From: Cololabis saira
Taxonomy: Eukaryota; Chordata; Actinopteri; Beloniformes; Belonidae
DNA length: 64,000 bases
NCBI RefSeq assembly: GCF_033807715.1
Contig: NC_084599.1
Span: forward strand, 15,350,625-15,414,624
Direction of reading: 5' to 3'
The translations under genes and the position numbers were made by a program. Of the stretch, positions 37,163-51,378 are shown one piece after another. Under the pieces are notes generated by a model, which had not been told where the DNA came from, did no database searches, and saw only the letters and a program-made list of their open reading frames with translations. Each line of letters opens with the position of its first letter. Within the stretch, counting starts at the first letter, position 1.

Positions 37163-40100
37163 CTGCAGGAGACCAAAACAAAACATGAGTCCTGATTACT
37201 GCCGTCTGGGCAGGAGACGCACCTCAGGCGCTAATAACAGTGTTTGTTTTGTTTGCTGCGGTGACGACGGTCAAGAACACAACCCTGCCAGCGCTCCCGA
37301 AACGCTGCAATGTTCGTCATACCACAAAAAAAACAAACCAAAAACCATATACGGTACGTTTGTCCTAAAAGTAGCACGAGAGGAGAGGCCATGAGGTCAA
37401 TTCAGTGAGAGTGAAATGTGGAACAGACTATGTGAATTATGATGTGGACTCCAGGCCCTGACCTCCCGCTCCCAGCTCAGCGGGGGGCGATCAGGAGAGA
37501 CCTGGTTACACACGGTTAACACAAGCATGTGTAGCAGCCTCCAGCTGATCGCCTAACTGCTGGAGTATCAGTGCCATGCAACCAGGTTAATCCTCTTAAA
37601 AAGGACGTGTAATGTTTAGGATACCCTAAAATATGCGAGATGTGTTCTGAGGTTTTACAACAACAAAAAAAAACACATCTCCTCACCTGAGAAACTATCA
37701 CGTGGCACATGTGCAGCATTTACAGGACCAGGCACATTCGTTTTAAATGAACGGATGAAGAGACGCCAAGCCCACTTCTTTCTTTTTGGTCAGGAGACAC
37801 TGATGCTGGGTGAAACGGCAGAATAGTCAGTCGTCCCTGATCTGATTTCAGTGAAAGGTTAAGAACTCCCTTTCTGTGGAGACTGTTTCTGCAGCCGCTC
37901 ACACACTCAGCTGTATCTGCACGCCCTGGTCCCCCAGGCTGCTTTTTAAGGAAGACAGTTGTGAGTGCCAGTGGCTGTTTGGTATTTCGGTTCGCCCCGC
38001 GTCTATATAAAGACACATGTGCATTTCTCTGCAGAATTCCTCGGATGCTTCGAGGACGTAGAATGAATATATATCATCCCAGATGACCTTTTGCAAACTG
38101 AAGAAGAAAATTTAAAAGAAAAGGAAAAAAAAAACAAAAAACAAGCCTCTAAATTGCATTCTACTTGAGAATAACACGAAAACAGCCAGCTCTTTTTCTG
38201 GTGTTTATTCTTTGGGCTCTGTTGTATTACAGCTATAAAAGCCTTCCATGTGAGCGTGAAGGTTTCACTCTTGGATGGCTTACAAGGAGAATGGCAGGCA
38301 TGCAGCATGTGTTTGTAATGCGAGTGTGTGTGCCACAGGCGCATCCCCAACGCAAACAGCCAAGTCTTTGCCATTAGTTCAGCTATGAGTGATGAGCAGG
38401 GGGGCAGACACTTGAGCTTGGGCCTTTTCACCGACTTGGGCTCGCGGGAGTTTTTGCTCTCAGATGCAAATGAGAAGAGTTCAACTTGTCCAACACAACT
38501 GGGAGATCTTGAGAAAAATATTATGACAAACAATACCACACTCCCGTGGCCGCAGCTGGAATGAAGCGTAAAGTCTCATCCTTGTTTGAACTGTTTAATG
38601 TGAAGGCTGCGCTCTCTAAGACCTGCAGGGATGGTTTCTCGTTCCAGTTTCCCAGGGGAGGTGGAGGGCAGGGGAATATCATAAAGTTCACACGGACAGA
38701 CACACTCTGTATTGGCACAAAAAAACGGTACTGGTAACCACAAACTAGGACTGACCTTAAGTTGCTGTTGGAGCTCGCTGTTGAGGCGTGTCAGTACTGC
38801 GTTGGTTTCCTTGTTCTTCCGGATCGCCATCTGGATCTCCCTCTTCTGTTTGGACAGCAACCTGACAGAAAAACCAAGTTTAAATTCATCCGCTTTTCTT
38901 CTTTTTAAAATTTGATCGAAAATAAAGGCTTAATTTGGAGAACAAACAAAAACGCTCTAACGCTAAACGATGGCGTGCGGTTCAAAAGGATCAGACTATT
39001 GCAGCCACACATCAGTCAACAGGTCATTGCTTGGAGTCGCCACCGTTATTGATGGTCACCTTTTACTCCCGTGTCAGTTTCAATGAGCTGTACGGGCAGT
39101 AAGGAGACAGAGACACACATGCTAGAGTCATTATGGTGAATTAGTGTGTGCCATAATGTCGGCTGAATTCCCCTTTCTGAGTGGGTTTCATGGGATTCCT
39201 TTAACTTTAGAGAACGTACAAGGGCCGGGCCAAATATTTCAACACTTTCTCCAGGACCATAGTAAATGATGCCCACATCTGCATTTTAGTACCTTATCCT
39301 TTAATATTCATACTGTATATGCATGCACATTACCACAGATAATCCAAACTGCCTATGAAATAACAGGCACTTCAGAATGATTTATAGAGTGCCATTAACA
39401 GGATTTTTTTTCTTTTTTTTTACATCAATGCTCAGTTGATTCTTAAGACTGATGCAAATATATAAAGCTAAACAATGAAGTAAAAAATAAAAAAGGTAAC
39501 AAAGACTTTCTGACGTGTCCGGCCGCTAGAGACCATGTTGGCCCCGTAATTCACTACAAGAGGCCATTTTCACATTTCATGGACTTTTTTGATACAATGT
39601 TTATATCAAACATCATTTACACACGTTTTCATATAAGTTGCATTTCTACGGTAAAGTTCAGTCACTCTTGCCAAGTTTAGCTGCCTCCTAGTAGATGGAA
39701 TACAAACTGCTGAAGGTTAAAGGAGACAAATGGTTTTTCCTTTCTTCTTGTCATACATCTGGGTGTCTAAGGGATTACAAACCTAAAAAAACCACAACAT
39801 AAAACAAGCCCGTCACTCTGTTGGGGACACTAAAGCATAAAAGTATGTCATTTAGATTTTTGGGGTATTCATGGGGTACTGGGATGTTACAGCTCATAAT
39901 GAAGTAACATCATCCAGTCTGCCAAACTATCTTCATCTAGTTTCACATCTTTCTCCATTTGATGGACCTTGGAAGTGGGTAGTGCAAAGATGTAAGAGAC
40001 ATGGAGTCAAGTGTGTCCCTCTCTTCCATAAAACATACAGGACTGTCTCAAAAAATTTGAATATTGTGATAAAGTTCTTTATTTTCTGTAATGCAATTAA

Positions 40101-43100
40101 AAAAACAAAAATGTCATACATTCTGGATTCATTACAAATCAACTGAAATATTGCAAGCCTTTTATTATTTTAATATAGCTGATTATGGTTTACAGTTTAA
40201 GATTAAGATTCCCAGAATATTCTATTTTTTGAGATAGGATATTTGAGTCTTCTTAAGCTGTAAGCCATGATCAGCAATATTAAATAATACAAAGCTTGCA
40301 ATATTTCAGTTGATTTGTAATGAATCCAGAATGTATGACATTTTTGTTTTTGTAATTGCGTTACAGAAAATCCCAATATTCTAATTTTCTGAGACAGTCC
40401 TGTATGTTTATGAACAGAGATGTGAAAATATAGATGTCATGCATCCACATGGTGTTTTTAACCAAAGCTTGTCACAAACCTTTTGTGAATATGTCTAGAA
40501 AGGGTGAAATACGCCTCTTTTCAACAAAAACATACAGGGTTTAACATGTGTAACTAACTTTTGGCCAGGTTTGGCAGAGGGGAGGAATGGCATGGCAGGT
40601 GGAGGTAAGGTCTCCAGGTTCTGACTCTCTGGGTGGTATTTCCTGCGAATAGGCTTCTGTGGCGCCTGACTGTGAGGAGTGCCAGAGATGTCCTGAAACA
40701 TAACCAGACAACAACGTTGAGCTTGTTTTGCAACAAAGAGGATTTGCTTTACAGATACGGCAGAACTCTTGCACATCTTGTCTGTGAGCGGCTCGGACCT
40801 GTTTTGTATTCAAGTCTTCGGTACTTGGTCCAAATCTTGAGCGTGGACCCTGTGCTCCGGGTTTCATGCTGATCTCTTCCTGTAACACAAGCAAAGGGGC
40901 AACTGTGAAATAAAATGGCACGAGAAAACCTGTACAAGGAGGCAGGATGAAAATGTGATGACATGCGTCTGGCCTGACCGACAATACATCAGAGATCCCC
41001 ACGCAATTCTCTCAAACGCTGCTGTTTCCCTCCCATGATGGATTACAACATCTCCCATCTGCGCTTTAACCATTCTCCTTATTTAAAGACAAAGTTTAAT
41101 GAACCGTGAACCTTTCTTATTTCTCAACTTTCACAGCTAGACTCTGATTATTTGCTGTGGAATCTAATTTTTTTATTTTTTATTGATTTTTTGTGATAAA
41201 AGCAGCATCTCTGTGGACTGTCTTTTCCTCACATGCCAGTTCTCCTGGCTGCTGTCTCCATCATGATGGCAACTGCATGGCCCGGGTTTTCCTGATGACT
41301 GGAGCAGGCCCACGATTGTTAACTCCAGCCAGGAAACCTAAAAATGCATTTAGCTGAGAACGCAATGCACTCGCACAGAAATGGTCCTTATTATTCGCTG
41401 CAGCATTGGATGTGAAACGCAACCGCAGCATGGAAACATTTAAGAGCACTGTAGTAGTCGCTGCAGCGGCAGAAAACCACAGGAGCCCCGGGGCAGTTTG
41501 TGTGGTCACATCAGCTGTGGGACGTGCATGTGGAAGCTGGAGCAAAGCTCTGAAGAAGTGTCTGCATGCTCACTGCTTTGAAAACTGGCTTCTTACAAGT
41601 GGCCCCATTTAAATAGACCCTACAGTTCAAGCCAAGATAAGGGAACGTCTTTGACCCTGTCAGACCGCCGGTCTCTGTAGCTTGTATTTCCTTGTGTGAC
41701 GGATGGAGGAGACTGTGGGCCTTGGTAAGCACATAGCCAAACCTGACCTGCACATCGCTAGCTCTGCAGAGCTTTAGCTTCGGGCTCTGTGCCTCAACTG
41801 CAGCCAAACGTCTTTCCACTGACCCCCCCAGAGCTCACTTTACAGACTTTCTGTGCAGAAATGTGAAGAAAAATCAGCTGAAACAAAGAGAAGGCTAAAT
41901 GAAGTGAGCTGCAAGTGGAGTCAGAGGGGTTCAGCATTAGTGATGGAAAGGAAAGAGAAGTGGCATGGAGATAAGTGAAGTAAAACAAACAAAGACAAGA
42001 ATTAAGTCAAATGAAAAAGAGACAAATGGTGTTAAAATGAATCAAATTAAGATCAAGCAGACACACCGAAAAGTGATATAAAGAAAGTATGGAAAGGGAG
42101 TGAAAGGAACTACAATATGTGAAGGAAGGTGAAAAACAACTAAGAAGTTAAAATAAATGGAGTGACAGGCATTAAAAAAACATGATGAATTTGAATGTAC
42201 AGATGTGAAGCTGCTTTTCCATTCATCACAACTGTAACCTCAGCTGCTTCCTAGCAATCCTCGCAGGTTCTACATATTTTATAATAAGCAGCCATTTCTA
42301 ACACCAGCTATAGTTCACGCTTGTGAAGCTCTCTCTCTCTCCGAGGAACTTGGACGGTCTGGATTACAGTTTCCTTTACTCCATGAAACATATACACAAA
42401 GTGCATAGTTATGCCCGGAAAATCAGATGGGGATGGTTTTAATTAACTTAAACGTCAAAGATATAATGGTATAGAAATGTTTTCTATGGGAACCAGAGGA
42501 GGCCGGGGTTAAATCAACGGGTGGAAGGATGGGGGGTGGGGGGCATATGTCTGCAAGACCACAGACTGGAGGGGCAAAATATTGCAAACTGATGAAAAAC
42601 AGAGTTCACTGGAGACACAGTGAGAAATAGAAAAAAAAGGGAAAGAAATATGCTGAGAACTTTAGCAACGTCCATGTTTCTCAGCGAGGGAACATCATTT
42701 TTGTAGTTATTATTATCATTAACACAAGAATAGACAAAATTAGGACCTTTTTTGGCTCAAACTCATATAAATCCTGTACTTTGTATGAGCATCCCATTGT
42801 GCTTTCCGTGTGCCATGTCTCATGGCGTTTCCTTTGGTTGGAGGTACGGGCCTGTCGTCTTTAATGTTTTTAATTCATTTTCTTTTTAAAGGCAGCTGTG
42901 CCCTTTAACCAAAGAACTGCGTCTAATTTGTCCAATAAAAGCCGGCGAGTTGGACGCCATTGATAGAAAGTCCAAAAGCTTCGCTCCCACCGGGACGTTA
43001 TGTGAACGCCAACCCTTTGAAAACGGGAAAAAGTCCACTTAAATGAGTCCAATTATTACAATACACTTTGCTTCTGATGCCTGGAAGACATACGGCTGAT

Positions 43101-46100
43101 TTAAAGCAACATTTTTACTGAAAAAGTCATAAATGTGGTGCAGTAATTAACACGTGAGCCATTCATCACAGGAGAGATTGTAAAGGTGAACCTGAGCCCT
43201 GCGTTCGGCCCCAGGGACCGACGTGGCCCCTAAAACAACCCAAACCAAACCTCCCTGACCGAAACCAAACAACTCAGAGGTTAACAGACGCGTTCTGCTA
43301 ATATCTCACACTGTCACAGTCTCAGTGTGTCCAAAGAGTAATGTGTTTTATTTTAAACCTAGTATACTAAGCCTTGTACAAACGTGCTGTTAGTAACGCT
43401 GATTGTTGGATTCTAGACTGAATACCCAAAGGCAGCTGCTCACACAGCATATACATTTAATAATACGTTTTGCAGGAACAAGAACATACAAAACACATGA
43501 AACAACAAACTTAATCCTCCACTTAAAAGTCCCCTGATGAGCTGGTCAGATGTGGTGAGGCTAACAAAGCTGCTGCAGCACAGAGCCAGTACCCTCTCTT
43601 ATGTTTTCACTGTATCTGCTTGTGAAAGATCCTTGAAATGAAATTGGTATTACTCGGTCAGACATTGAAAAGAAGCAGAAACCAAGAAAACTCCAGAGGA
43701 TGCTTAACTTAAGTCAAGAAGGGGAAGCATAAAATAGCAATTTGCACTTTTTGGTAACATTTTTTATCATTTTTCTGCAAAGGAATATTCTCTTCTCACT
43801 CAAAACGGCTTGTATTTGTGCTGTTTTGGTCCTTAACAAAAGTTTACCCTCTCTACCATCTAATAACAGACCAAGGGATGTTTTAACTCTGCCTGTCTCT
43901 AAGGATGTGAACACGGCTAAACAGAAACACAAAACAAGTACAGTACATGCCCCGTATGTCGGTCTGCACAATTTCACTTTTGAAGTGCAGTAAATTAGCC
44001 AGGATATTTCCTAATACGGTGCTCGTTCCTGTTTCCTAGATCCGGCTACCCGCTGGCAGAAGAGGAAATATCAGACGTTCTCATGTGCAGGAGAATAAAA
44101 AATGGCATGAGAACAAAAAGGAAGGAGGAACGCTGAACCGCTGGATATACTCCGGGAACACATGGAGATGAGGTTCGGGTTAAAAAACAGAGAAATAAGA
44201 AGAATATCATATTCAACTGGTCTGTTTGCTAGAAGAAGGTGCTACAGTTGAGGGGACCTGGTAAACAACTTGGAGGTAGACTATTTAAAAAAAAAAAAAA
44301 AGAAAAAAAAACCCTCAACTTGCAATATTGCCACTTTTTCTTCAGTCTTTAAAATGTTTAGAGTACTTGTAAACAGGCTTTAACATCCAACTTGAGCTTG
44401 TCTTCATTTGCCTCCAGTCTACAGATGCAGACTATGACTGTATATCCCCTGGATTTGTTTAAAAGTTTGTATATTTGCAAACATCATTTCTGCTGCAGAT
44501 AAAGTTGACATCCTGGAATTATGTTAACGATTTACCTGCACATTTATCATCACTTCCTTCTATGGAACCAGTCTCTGTTGCTTCTTGCTGCCTACAAACA
44601 CTCTAAATTGAGACTGATCCACAACATCTTCTGCCAGACATCGGAGGTTTTATGCTCACCTCTTCTCTGAAGTGGCTGAAATCAGCGAAGTTTGGCTGCT
44701 GCACTTTACTCTGGGGAGCTTTCTCTGAGACGCTGGGGAAATGAGGAGCCTGGCAGGAGACAAGGAAGCCACTAATTATACAAAGGTTTCTGTCTCTTTC
44801 ACACTAGTGATGTTCAGAGAACCCACAGACGCTCAGTTCTGTTGATATAAAAGCAGCGACGGACTCACCTGTGAGGCCGATGGTCGAGGAGGGAGGGCTG
44901 GCGGAGGCAGCGGCCAGCCACTTTTCAACCCTGACATAAAGAAATACAAATGACATGATGCCTTTAGTTGCTATCTAAAGTCAGATTGCACTTTATAAAT
45001 AAAACTATAGCTCCTGCATTTAAAAACAAAAACAAAAAAATCACAACCTGATTTGCATTCCTGGTAACTCCCACTATTCAAACAATAAAAAAGCTCATAA
45101 ACGAGACGTGACGGTGCAGCTGGAGGCCACGCCGCAGCCCCGAGCAACTCATGATGTCACTTTGTGAGTGGGAAGAGTTTTGGCTCCGGCTGTGGATGGG
45201 GGTCGTACCTGGCGCTCCCTGCTGGAGGAGTTTGTTGAGGTCCAGAGACGAGGCCCGGGAGTGGGTTTTCTGTGGTCGCGGCGGGGGCGTGGGGGGCTCC
45301 TCTGTTTTCTTGGCATCTTCGATAGAAGTGCTGGAGTACGACCTGGAGGTGAAATGGTGTGGGTGGCACCAGCGAGGTTATTAATGAGCTGCACGGGGTG
45401 ATAAAACACTGTTGAATCCAGTCCTGTGTGATAATCAATCAAGCCGTGGTCACCTTGGTCTAGTTTTTGTCCTCATCTGCGGGTCCAGCTCCTGAGGTGG
45501 CTCTGCGAGGAAGAACACATATCAAACATCGGTGTTTCAGCCTCTTAGTCTTGTTTGAGTGGTTGCAAATGAGAAGCAACTACTTCCCTCCAGCCACAAG
45601 CTGTAATTTCATTTGGGAAACACAGCTTCACCAATCCTACACGTGACGGTCGCTGACGTTACTGTCGCTGCTTTTATTACTGACAACCCACGCGCTCGCA
45701 AAAAAGCTCGCAAAAAAAAAAAAAAAAAAATCACAGCTCAATGAAGCTCACCTTTCAACCAAGAGGAAATATCCCAAACCGAGTCAAAGCACTGAGAGAA
45801 GCACCTCAAAACGCCATTGATGTCAACAAAGCAACAAAGAGAGCTGATTTATTTTCACATCTCACCTGGCCGGTGGGGAAATGCCCACGGCTGTTGAGCC
45901 CGTTTCTCTTGAGATGTGGGCAAACCTTTCACGCCTGCATCTGTAGACACAGTAACCAAGAAACCAGAGTGTACACAACGTCTGCTCAAATTATCGAGGA
46001 AATGACGTGTTTATTTTGTTTCAGCAGTGCATAAACTGATGCAGCAGACGTATTTGATTGTTTCCGTCTTTTTTCATGGTCCAGTTTGATCACAGAAGTG

Positions 46101-48948
46101 GAATTTTCTATGTGTCTGTTTAATGTTTGTGTGTCCACAAACTTGTGAGCAATATAAGAAACTAATGTGCTGCTGTTTTCTATTGATGTTCTTAAAATAA
46201 AAACGGAGAACATCCCAGTTACACTCATTTTGTGCTTGCAACCATTTTCTATCTGATTTTAAAATGTGAAGCATTTTCCGATACATTTCTAAACTGAATT
46301 TAAAAAGGGTATTTTTAACCTTATATTTACCTTGTTTACTGGAATCATCTTCTAAATCTGGTTTTACTGTGGGCAAGTTTGGCGGATGACTCTCCATGAT
46401 GCTGCGATCCTGGGAAAAAACACAAAAAAAACAGGCATAGTGCAACATAAAACACCATCGCTGCAGGAATAATATGATGTTCTAGTTTATTTAATGAAGT
46501 ACAAGTTTCTAATTAAAACGAAGTGATGGTGAGACCCAGCAGGATTCTCTCATCTACAGTTCGTTATCGCCCCCTAGAGGCGCTAAGGTGCAAGTTCATA
46601 TAATGTTAAAAAAGCAAGCAGGATGAGAGCATGGTTTTCCTTATAAAGTTTATGCTCTTACCATCTGACAGGGCCTGGGCTCTGTGTCCTCAAAGACTAT
46701 CAAAGGCTCTGCACTCTGCCAAAACCCCAGAGCAAGGTTTCAAGAGCTTAATCATGAAGTACAGCTTTCACACACACACAACGCTGTTGCAGGTGCGTCC
46801 CTTACTTCAGGAGTGCCGGGGATGTCCTCCTCGTGCAGGAAGCCGGGCTGCAGGCTGGGAGGGAGCGTCTCTGGGAGAGGGTAGCCGTTCTTACGCGCCA
46901 CAATCAAGTGGAAGGCTATGCAGAACTCAGAGAAAGTGAGCGCCCCGTCTCGATCAACGTCACTCAGCTCCCTGAAAAACAGAGAAAAGAAATCTGCAGC
47001 TTTTGATCTGAAGAGAAAATCTCAAACAAGAATCCTGATTGTTTTATCATGGAATTTTGTTAATATTTTGCTTTTAAAAAGAAATATTAAATTTAATACA
47101 GAATTTTAGGGATTTACTTGATAGAACATCTAGAACTAAAAACCTGATTCCAGTGCAGTCGGCTGATGAGTGTTCACTTTTTTGTTCCCCATAATTTCCA
47201 GCTGACACGATGTGCTCAGACCTGAGCCAGCGACTTTTTCCTTTTTAGAATTATTTCAGTGGAAGTATATGAATAAAATTTCAATTTTCATAGTGTGTTA
47301 CCTCCAAAAAAAAATAAAAATAAAGCTCTGCTTTTGCACATTAGACAAGCATCATACGCTTTTTGTTTTAAAGTAAATTATAAAAAGAAAAAACTTCATA
47401 GAATTGCAGGGACTACAAACTAATTTAAAATATTTCTATTGAGCTATACTAACCAACAAAGTGGCTTTTATGCTAAAACAAAACCTGTTGTATTCCTGTA
47501 TCAGGGTTTATACAGCAATCCTTATGTTAAATTTAATACCAATTTAATACCTTTTTCACTACCTTCAGATTGTGACGTGTTAATCACGGATCTTTTAACA
47601 TTAATACAGATTTTGACCTATAGAACACTATACAGAACAGATTTATAGACTCATTGATGTTGACCAGATGTTTCACATTTATTTCACTTTGTGAATGACA
47701 ATAAAATAGACTGCTTAAAATGTAAAAGGTAAAAAATAATACCAATTTAAAAAAAAATAATACCTCTGACAGTGAATTTAACACTTTTAATGGCCTTAAA
47801 TTTGGCCATTTTCATTTATCACTTTTTAATACTTTTTAAAACCCTGCGGAAACCCTGTGTATTCAACATTCAGGCATGAGTGCTATCGCTTCAGCACATT
47901 CTCAATACATCAAATTGTGTGTTTTCAGATTAACAGATGAGATTTAAATCAGATTTCTTCTAATCAATCACAGCCTTTATCTCAGTGGAAACAGTGACTC
48001 ATGTAAACAGCACTTGCCACCTGATTTGAGCCGTGCACGCACAAGGATATTATTTAGACGGAAGGCAGTGAGGTTATTTATTCAGACTGAGGTCGCTTTT
48101 GTTCCTCAGCGCTCTCTCATTTCTTTTGTATTAAAATCATCTGTGAACTTTGTCCGCTGCTAGTTTATGATCAGAGAAACAAAGTATGGTCTACGTGCTT
48201 AGATGGTATACAGAACACTGACATCATGAATAATTTACACTCACATATGAAGCACTCACATACCTGGTCACGAGCGCTGCCAACTGTTTCCAATCAAATG
48301 TAGCTCAAAGCTGCTTTGAGTCCTTTAGTTTGGATATTTATAACATGTTCTGCCTTCTGTCTAGTGGCGATCGTTTTATTATCACTTGCTTCTCTTTTTC
48401 TATACATGTTGGTATATAGTGTGTTTTACATGTACTATAACTCACACGTTTGTGAGGTGGAACCAGTCTAATATCTAGAAAACCAGTTCAGTAAGAAACT
48501 ATTGAAAACCTTTCTCAGCACGTGATCTGCTCTGATAAAATCCACATCTTAAAACTGCAGATTCATCTGAGAAAAACAGCGCCGACGTGAGTAAAGAACA
48601 ACGCGTATCTGTGCTGTATTGGCACACGGATTGATAACCATCTCTTTAATTAGCTTCCTCTAGCGATGTGTTTGTTTTGTTGGGAACAAGCTGTCCATAC
48701 AAACAGGTTAGTAATTCAAGATAAGCTACATTTTCTCTCTGTGTCCTTAAAAACAATTTATGGTTGAAGATGGATCTTATTTTAACTGAAAAAAAGCTAA
48801 TTTTTACTCAATTTTATGTCTCTGTGCTACCTACTTTAGTACAAACACAAACGCTTTCACTCTTGTTGTTCAGCCGTATAAAAAATAAGCACATTTCCCA
48901 ACATGACAGCCTTTTATATTTATATATATATATATATATAATATATAA

Positions 48949-48993
<45 letters not shown>

Positions 48994-51287
48994 TATTAAG
49001 ATGTATTTTCAAGTTCAGACTGTCTTTATTCAGAGACCTTCATCAACCAGTTAAAAATAGCTTGTGGTGACTGATGCATAAGGATAAGACGTGCTTTTTC
49101 TGTCTCTGTTAAAAACCCTAGCGACTCCAGAGCAGTACCAGGACAGGCGTAACAGCGAGTTAGTGCTTACCAGATGTGGGACAGCTCTGGTATTGGAAGC
49201 TTGGATTTAGTGAAAAAGTTCTTTGCCACGCCACCTGCAAACAAAACGACACAAAACAAAACACATCGAACAGGGCTACAACAGCTTAATTTGATGATTT
49301 TCAGTTATAAACAGACGGTGGGTAATTTGATACCCAGGATCAGAGCTTCCAGGTCAGGCTGCAGGGTTTTGAATTGATTTGTGTAATAGTCCAGCTGTTC
49401 CTCTGTGATCCTCCAGGGGTCGCTGTCAGAACTGTCCTCCACATCCTGCTGATCACTTTCCTGGGCCTAAACGGACGGAGAGAGACGCAAAAGAAGACAA
49501 GGCTAAACATAGTCCAAATAAACAACACACAAATGATACTGCCCCTAAAATATGCAGTATATGCATTAAAGCAAAAAAAAACAAAAAAAACAACAACAAC
49601 CTGCCTGTACCTGAGCCAACGCCGAATGCTCTATGGGTTTGTTACCATAGTGACTGGGTGAAGAGTGCTGCTCCGGCTGAACGATTGACCTCAAGGAATG
49701 TTTGCTTTCATAAGCTGAAGGACAAGAGAGAGAGAAAACGGCTTTGAAGAGGACAAACCTGAGTCTGACATGCTGTGGTTTCCTGCTGTTTACTACATCA
49801 GACCCAAGCAAATGAAAGGTCAAAGGTCAATCAGTGCATGCTGGCAAAAGCAGGCTGCAAAAATGCAGTGATTATGTCATTTAAAGGGGACCTATTATGA
49901 AAAACATGTTTTTTCTGGCTTTAACAAATATAAAGTGGTCTCTCCTCAGCCTGCCAACTCAGAGAAGGAGGAAAGCAACCAAATTCTGCAGTGTCTGTAC
50001 AGCCGCCCGGATGATCCATCCAGTGTGATGTGACTTCTACGAGCCGTTCAGATTCTGCTCCCGTCGTTACGTAATGACGGGAGTGATTTACATAGATTGG
50101 CCTCCGATGCGTGAAACCACGCCCACAACTAACTCCACCGGTCGGAGCTTCCGCCATTTTTTCGTAGCGGTGTATCGCGTCATTCAGGCAGCCAATCAGC
50201 ACAGAGCCTCATTATCATAGCCCCGCCCACTCAGAATCCTGCATAGATAATGAGGTTAGAGAATGGGAAGATAAAGACATGGCTCAGAGGCTGAATTTAT
50301 TTAGCAAAAACAATCAAAAGCTTGTTTTTAAGACATTCAAGGCCTGTTTAAAATAGGTATTAGTTGCCATAATAGGTCCCCTTTAAGTTTACTTCCAATT
50401 GCAACAAGAAGTATACAAACAAACAACTGACACACTTGTGAACAAGAACGTGTGAAGATGCCTTACTGATCTGCGTGTCGACCCCGTTTCTGTGCTTGGC
50501 GACAGGATAACCGCGGTAGGTCAGCGGAGAGCGAGGCGGTGAGCTACATGGAGATGGAGCCTCCTACCAAAACAGGTGAAGTAAGAATATTGGTTATTCT
50601 CTCACATGCAACTACACGTTACCTCTATACGTGGCCAGGAGTTACTCTGAAAGCACAAGTGTGTCAAAGTGTGCTTTCCTGCAACGAGACCTGGCCGGAG
50701 CGAACTTTCTCCTTCCTGGCATCTTGTGCGATTATGCATCGTGACTAGGGATGGGTGATATTTTACCGTTCACGATAAAGAAATTCCCCACGGTAAGAAT
50801 TTGTCATCTCGCGGTAAAAACGATAACTTCCCGTTGATGACGTTTTTGTGTGAAGCTGATTTATGGAAGGAAGGAAGGAAGGAAGGAAGGAAGGAAGGAA
50901 GGAAGGAAGGAAGGAAGGAAGGAAGGAAGGAAATGAACCTGAAAGAAAGAAAGAAAGAATGAAATGAGCCTGAAAGAAAGAAAGAAAGAATGAAATGAGC
51001 CTGAAAGAAAGAAAGAAAGAATGAAATGAGCCTGAAAGAAAGAGAAAGAAAGAATGAAATGAGCCTGAAAGAAAGAGAAAGAAAGAAAGAAAGAAATGAG
51101 CCTGAAAAAAAGAAGGAAATGAGTCAGAAAGAAAGAACGAAAGAAATAAGGCAAAAAGAAAGAAACAAAGAAAGAAAGAAATTAGGCAAAAAGAAAGAAA
51201 GAAAGTAATGAGGCAAAAAGAAAGAAAGAAAGAAATGAGGCAGAAAGAAAGAAAGAAAGAAATGAGGCAGAAAGAAAGAAATGAGGC

Positions 51288-51378
<91 letters not shown>

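Noticed and set aside
45149..45442. 97- and 93-codon minus-strand frames over REPS2 exon 11
   Set aside because: Wrong-frame shadows of the exon; the correct frame gives [10 protein letters not shown] and PPTPPPRP.
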